A stretch of 16,546 nt of DNA, from the NCBI GenBank assembly GCA_045577595.1, contig JAZNIR010000011.1, forward strand, positions 1 to 16,546, written 5' to 3'. Below are positions 13,475 through 16,546 of this stretch, in pieces. The position numbers were made by a program, and so were the translations under genes. The stretch's first letter is position 1, and each line of letters starts with the position of its first letter. The notes under the pieces were generated by a model that ran no database searches, had not been told where the DNA came from, and saw only the letters and a list, made by a program, of their open reading frames with translations. This stretch comes from Scatosoma sp045577595 (lineage in GTDB: Bacteria > Bacillota > Clostridia > Christensenellales > Borkfalkiaceae).

Positions 13475-14039
13475 CGGACGGAAAACGGACGAAGAAAGCG
13501 AGCGCGGGCTTGTGGAAAACGTATGCGACGCTTTATCCTATGTTTTTAAGGAAAAGACGGGGGTACGTATAAGACGAACGGCGCTAATCTATCGTTCCTT
13601 TTCGTCGGAAGCCCCGACGGACAAGCTGATTGAGCGCTTGCAAGAAAAGGGATACGAAGTGTATTGTCCGCGCGTGGACGGGGAAAATATGCACGCCGTT
13701 CCGTTTGGAAAAAAAACGACGATTTCCCGTTTCGGCATACAAGAGCCGATTGGAGAGCCGTTTGACGGGGAGATAGATTTGGCGATATTGCCCCTTTTGG
13801 CGGTGGACGAGCAAGGCAACCGTTTGGGATACGGCAAAGGCTTTTACGACCGTTGGTTGGAAAAAAATCAGCGGACGAAACGGATAGGGTACTGTTTTGA
13901 TTGTCAAGTGATAAAAAGCGTACCTTGCGAAAATACGGATAAAAAATTGGATATGATAGTAACCGAAAAACGGTGGTTTTTTACGGAAAGAACGGATAAG
14001 GAAAAACGAAAGGAGAAAAAATATTATGAACAAATTTAA
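13392..14039 (+). CDS. 5-formyltetrahydrofolate cyclo-ligase
   Basis: Converts 5-formyl-THF to 5,10-methenyl-THF with ATP, returning stored folate to one-carbon metabolism (YgfA/MTHFS family, cytoplasmic). The 215-residue product shows KVALRTEMKKIRNGR (16-30), SFSSEAPTDKLIERLQEKGYEV (69-90), the DLAILPLLAVDEQGNRLG run (129-146) and the ATP/folate motif LGYGKGFYDRWL (145-156). The near-C-terminal LDMIVTEKRWF (186-196) is also typical. I choose ATG 13392 because GGAG at 13381-13384 lies 7 bases upstream. ATG 13362 has no such site and ATG 13410 is a shorter alternative. This start overlaps alr by 83 bases in a different frame, and the 3' end overlaps the next gene by 14 bases. The very basic C-terminal tail (TDKEKRKEKK) is probably a by-product of that overlap. 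Confidence 0.9.
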   Translation: MTTKEKMAKVDVKTQKVALRTEMKKIRNGRKTDEESERGLVENVCDALSYVFKEKTGVRIRRTALIYRSFSSEAPTDKLIERLQEKGYEVYCPRVDGENMHAVPFGKKTTISRFGIQEPIGEPFDGEIDLAILPLLAVDEQGNRLGYGKGFYDRWLEKNQRTKRIGYCFDCQVIKSVPCENTDKKLDMIVTEKRWFFTERTDKEKRKEKKYYEQI

Positions 14040-14772
14040 AAAATCAATGAAAACGTTTTGGACGTACGTTTGGGATTTTTTCAAAGGCTCGTTTCCCAGC
14101 CTTATGATGTACTGTTGCGCGGGCACGGTGCTGATGATGATTACCTTTAAAGGCAATCCGCCCAAGTGGGATAATACGAAACTCATTTGGACGATTGTAG
14201 TTATCGTGGCGGCGGGGGCGTATAACGCGCTTCTTTCGTACGCGCAAGGCGGAAATGCGTACGAAATGTTGGTTTCGGGGAATATGAAACGGTATTCGGC
14301 AAACGATTTGGACGGCGGTTATAAAATTTCGTCGCATAAATACGTAAAAGAATACCGCCCTTGGAAAGGTTTTACGATTGGCGCGGTGATGGCTTTTTGG
14401 ACGATTTTAACAGCGATTATATTCGGTGCAAACCAAACGGCAATCGACAACGCGTTGCTTTCGGACGGTAAATTGCCCACGTCGTTCGGCGTTGTGATGA
14501 TTATCTGTTTCTTAATTTCCGGTTGGTCGATTTTGCCCCTTTATTATATGAACGCCAAAGGAATGGCGGTAAATTATTTCTTGTCGGGCTTGTTTGCCAT
14601 TTTGCCGATTGTCGTTACGGGTTTGATGTACATAGCGGGCGCGTACGGACGCAGAGCAAAAACGATTAAGGCGCAACAGCTTGCCGATAAAGAGCGGGAA
14701 AGAGAAGAAAAACGCGAAAAGAAAATTAACTACGGCGGTTTACCCGGTACGAAACCCCGCAAACGCAAATAA
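14026..14772 (+). CDS. Unrecognised integral membrane protein (five predicted TM segments)
   Basis: I do not recognise a family. The 248-residue product has a short basic N-terminus and hydrophobic segments at about 22-41, 53-72, 115-134, 154-175 and 182-205. The loop between TM2 and TM3 (about 73-114) is polar, with Lys, Tyr and Gly residues (GGYKISSHKYVKEYRPWKGF). The 40-residue C-terminal tail is highly charged, ending in PRKRK. Positive-inside reasoning places that tail in the cytoplasm. No signal peptide or catalytic motif is seen. AGGAG at 14011-14015 lies 10 bases before the ATG, and the start overlaps the cyclo-ligase gene by 14 bases. The gene is therefore embedded in an operon between folate metabolism and rsmD-coaD, and codon use looks like its neighbours. 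The reading frame is convincing; the function is unknown. Confidence 0.8.
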   Translation: MNKFKKSMKTFWTYVWDFFKGSFPSLMMYCCAGTVLMMITFKGNPPKWDNTKLIWTIVVIVAAGAYNALLSYAQGGNAYEMLVSGNMKRYSANDLDGGYKISSHKYVKEYRPWKGFTIGAVMAFWTILTAIIFGANQTAIDNALLSDGKLPTSFGVVMIICFLISGWSILPLYYMNAKGMAVNYFLSGLFAILPIVVTGLMYIAGAYGRRAKTIKAQQLADKEREREEKREKKINYGGLPGTKPRKRK

Positions 14773-14791
14773 GAAGTAAGGAGCACAATCA

Positions 14792-15340
14792 ATGCGCGTA
14801 ATCGGCGGTAAATATAGAAGTAGAGTGCTTGCGCAGTTCGCGGGAGAAAACGTACGTCCCACGTCGGACAGGGCGCGGGAAGCGTTGTTTAATATGCTCG
14901 CGTTGAAAATTCCAAACGCGCGGGTGCTGGATTTGTTTTGCGGGAGCGGTGCAATCGGGATTGAAAGCTTATCCCGTGGCGCAAAAGAAGTGGTTTTTAA
15001 CGATTTTTCCAAAGACAGCGTAGCTATCGTAAAGAAAAATTTAAACGCTTTAAACGTGAAAATTGGCGAAGAAGCGCGCGTTACGCAATACGATTACGCC
15101 GTTTGTTTGGATATGCAAAAACAGCCGTTCGATTTTATTTTTATCGACCCGCCGTACCGTTTAGATTACGGGGAAAAGGCGCTTTTAAAAATCGCGCAAA
15201 AGGGATTGCTTTTCGATACGGGCGTTTTGGTGTACGAACGGGACGTGCCGTTTGACGGGAAAATCGACGGTTTGGAAAAATACGACGAAAGAAAATACGG
15301 AAAAGCGTATTTAACCTTTTTCAAAAAAGGGGGCGTTTAG
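14792..15340 (+). CDS. rsmD: 16S rRNA (guanine(966)-N2)-methyltransferase
   Basis: Methylates G966 of 16S rRNA in the small ribosomal subunit using SAM. The 182-residue product has the family N-terminus MRVIGGKYRSRVL, then VRPTSDRAREALFNML (21-36), SAM motif I LDLFCGSGAIGIESLSRGA (46-64) and the catalytic DPPY at 119-122. AAGGAG at 14778-14783 precedes the ATG by 8 bases. The stop TAG is directly abutted by the coaD ATG with no spacer, and the rsmD-coaD pair is conserved in many bacteria (ylbH-coaD in B. subtilis). Confidence 0.97.
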   Translation: MRVIGGKYRSRVLAQFAGENVRPTSDRAREALFNMLALKIPNARVLDLFCGSGAIGIESLSRGAKEVVFNDFSKDSVAIVKKNLNALNVKIGEEARVTQYDYAVCLDMQKQPFDFIFIDPPYRLDYGEKALLKIAQKGLLFDTGVLVYERDVPFDGKIDGLEKYDERKYGKAYLTFFKKGGV

Positions 15341-15832
15341 ATGGATAAAAAAATCAAAAGATGCGTGTTTGCAGGCACGTTCGACCCGCCTACGCTCGGG
15401 CATAAAGCGGTGGTGGAAGATTGTTTGAAGGTGTTTGACGAAGTGGTGATAGCGTTGCTCGTTAATCCTAACAAGCAAACGGCGTTTACGGTGGACGAGC
15501 GCAAGGAAATGTGGGCGCTTACGTGCAATACGGAGCGCGTCCGTATCGTGGCGTTTGAAGGTACGTTGGCGGAATTTATGAAAAAAGAAAAAATCGACGT
15601 GTACGTACGCGGGATTCGCAATTCCACCGATTTGGATTTTGAAAACGATAATTTTTACGCGAGTAAGAAATTGGATAAAGATATTACGGCGTTTTATTTG
15701 CCTTGTCGGCAAGAATTATTGCACGTATCCTCGACGATGGTTAGAAACAGTTTGCGTTTTTCGACGCCTATCGACGAATACGTAACCAAAGAAGTAAAAA
15801 ATTTTATAAAACATAAATTTAACAAAAGTTAA
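15341..15832 (+). CDS. coaD: Phosphopantetheine adenylyltransferase
   Basis: Fourth step of coenzyme A synthesis: 4'-phosphopantetheine plus ATP gives dephospho-CoA. The 163-residue product is full length and hexameric in known relatives. It has the nucleotidyltransferase motif GTFDPPTLGH (12-21, with TxGH), YVRGIRNSTDLDFEN (88-102, phosphate-binding Arg90) and the SSTMVR motif (130-135). The usual FDP-x-T-x-GH block carries an extra proline (DPPTLGH). The start directly follows the rsmD stop; a GGGGG at 15329-15333 inside rsmD can serve as its ribosome-binding site. The 13-base gap to the DAHP synthase gene supports co-transcription. Confidence 0.97.
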   Translation: MDKKIKRCVFAGTFDPPTLGHKAVVEDCLKVFDEVVIALLVNPNKQTAFTVDERKEMWALTCNTERVRIVAFEGTLAEFMKKEKIDVYVRGIRNSTDLDFENDNFYASKKLDKDITAFYLPCRQELLHVSSTMVRNSLRFSTPIDEYVTKEVKNFIKHKFNKS

Positions 15833-15845
15833 AAGGAGTACGATT

Positions 15846-16546
15846 ATGTTGGAAAAACAAAATTTTATCCCCGAACCGGAAGAATTTATCGGGGAAACGC
15901 CTATGAGCGAAGAAATGAAAAAGCTCAAAGCCGAACGGGACGAAGAAATCCGTAACGTCATTTCGGGAAAAACCAATAAAATGTTGGTGGTTGTAGGGCC
16001 TTGTTCCGCGCACGAGCCAGCGCCGACGTTAGAATATATTGCACGGCTTGGAAAACTCAATCAAAAGCTCAAAGAAAAATTGGTTATCGTGCCGAGAATT
16101 TACACGAATAAACCGCGTACGAAAGGGGTGGGATATAAAGGAATGTTTTTACAACCCGACCCCGAAGGGAGCGCGGATATCGTGCGTGGGATACGGAGTA
16201 TCCGTTTATTGCACCTTGCGGCGATAAACGAATCGGGATTGACGTCGGCGGACGAAATGCTCTATCCCGAAAATACGGCGTACGTAGAAGATTTGCTCTC
16301 TTATCACGCGGTTGGCGCACGGAGCGTGGAAGACCAGTTGCACCGTCAAGTGGCAAGTGGTATCGACGCGCCCGTAGGCTTGAAAAATCCAATGAGTGGG
16401 AATATTATCGCGCTCGTCAATTCGATTTTCGCGGCGCAAAGCCCGCAAGTGTTTAAATACCGTAATTATCAAGTAAGTTCTAACGGCAATCCCTACGCGC
16501 ACGCGATTTTGCGCGGTGGCGTAGACGGTTCGGGGGCGGACGTGCC
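15846..16546 (+). CDS. aroF: 3-deoxy-7-phosphoheptulonate (DAHP) synthase, class I, 3' end missing
   Basis: First step of the shikimate pathway: phosphoenolpyruvate plus erythrose 4-phosphate gives DAHP. The frame is open from ATG 15846 to the window edge (233 residues seen of an expected 340-350). Landmarks are VVVGPCSAHEP (48-58, with metal-ligand Cys53), PRIYTNKPRTKGVGYKGM (83-100), GLTSADEMLYPEN (131-143), SYHAVGARSVEDQLHRQVASG (152-172), VGLKNPMSGN (177-186) and HAILRGG (219-225). These fit the AroFGH-type (class I-alpha) enzymes, in the variant with RIYTNKPRT and DEMLYPEN that I associate with clostridial and Bacteroides proteins. AAAGGAG at 15832-15838 lies 7 bases before the ATG. The N-terminal 45 residues may hold the feedback-inhibition region, but the effector amino acid cannot be told. 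Confidence 0.93.
   Translation, partial: MLEKQNFIPEPEEFIGETPMSEEMKKLKAERDEEIRNVISGKTNKMLVVVGPCSAHEPAPTLEYIARLGKLNQKLKEKLVIVPRIYTNKPRTKGVGYKGMFLQPDPEGSADIVRGIRSIRLLHLAAINESGLTSADEMLYPENTAYVEDLLSYHAVGARSVEDQLHRQVASGIDAPVGLKNPMSGNIIALVNSIFAAQSPQVFKYRNYQVSSNGNPYAHAILRGGVDGSGADV

Noticed and set aside
13584..14186. 200-codon open frame on the - strand opposite the folate cyclo-ligase gene.
   Set aside because: Antisense to a well-matched enzyme, with no recognisable domain; a by-product of the + strand codon pattern.

Overview
The window looks like a chromosomal, housekeeping-rich segment from a Gram-positive (Firmicutes/Clostridia-like) bacterium of moderate GC. The evidence is the gene order dgt-dnaG-rpoD-trmK-nif3-like, the pairs M24 peptidase-efp and rsmD-coaD, strong AGGAG-type Shine-Dalgarno sites, and an rpoD of about 350 residues with the short region 1 typical of Firmicutes sigma-A. 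All recognised genes lie on the + strand. I see no tRNA, rRNA, CRISPR array, transposase, integrase or phage gene. The exact lineage cannot be fixed from the sequence alone; an uncultured gut Clostridia lineage is a guess.

Layout. (1) 1-734: the 3' part of an endonuclease IV gene, cut by the window edge. (2) 735-3044: a good sigma-A promoter (816-844) upstream of an M24 aminopeptidase gene, efp and dtd, a translation and protein-turnover group. (3) 3045-5952: a 379-base AT-rich, repeat-containing intergenic region, then a GT8 glycosyltransferase, a PlsC-like acyltransferase and a CrtO-like membrane protein. This could be a small envelope glycolipid module. A canonical terminator closes it at 5978-6010. 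(4) 6137-12291: dgt, dnaG, rpoD, trmK, a Nif3-like gene and a coiled-coil/zinc-ribbon gene. Overlapping or near-overlapping starts indicate one replication/transcription operon. (5) 12341-16546: alr, 5-formyl-THF cyclo-ligase, an unrecognised five-TM membrane protein, rsmD, coaD and the 5' part of a class I DAHP synthase gene, again tightly packed.

Most of the window is ordinary core genome, and I do not see an undescribed multi-gene system. The most interesting signals are non-coding. The first is an AGTAGA element present three times at exactly 21-base intervals, plus one inverted copy, just upstream of a putative promoter for the GT8 gene. The second is an inverted repeat around a perfect TATAAT that covers the alr GTG start, which has no Shine-Dalgarno site. 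Also worth noting are three strong hairpins without U-tracts between genes, an 83-base alr/cyclo-ligase overlap, the GT8-PlsC-CrtO neighbourhood, and an apparent preference for C-ending codons before G.
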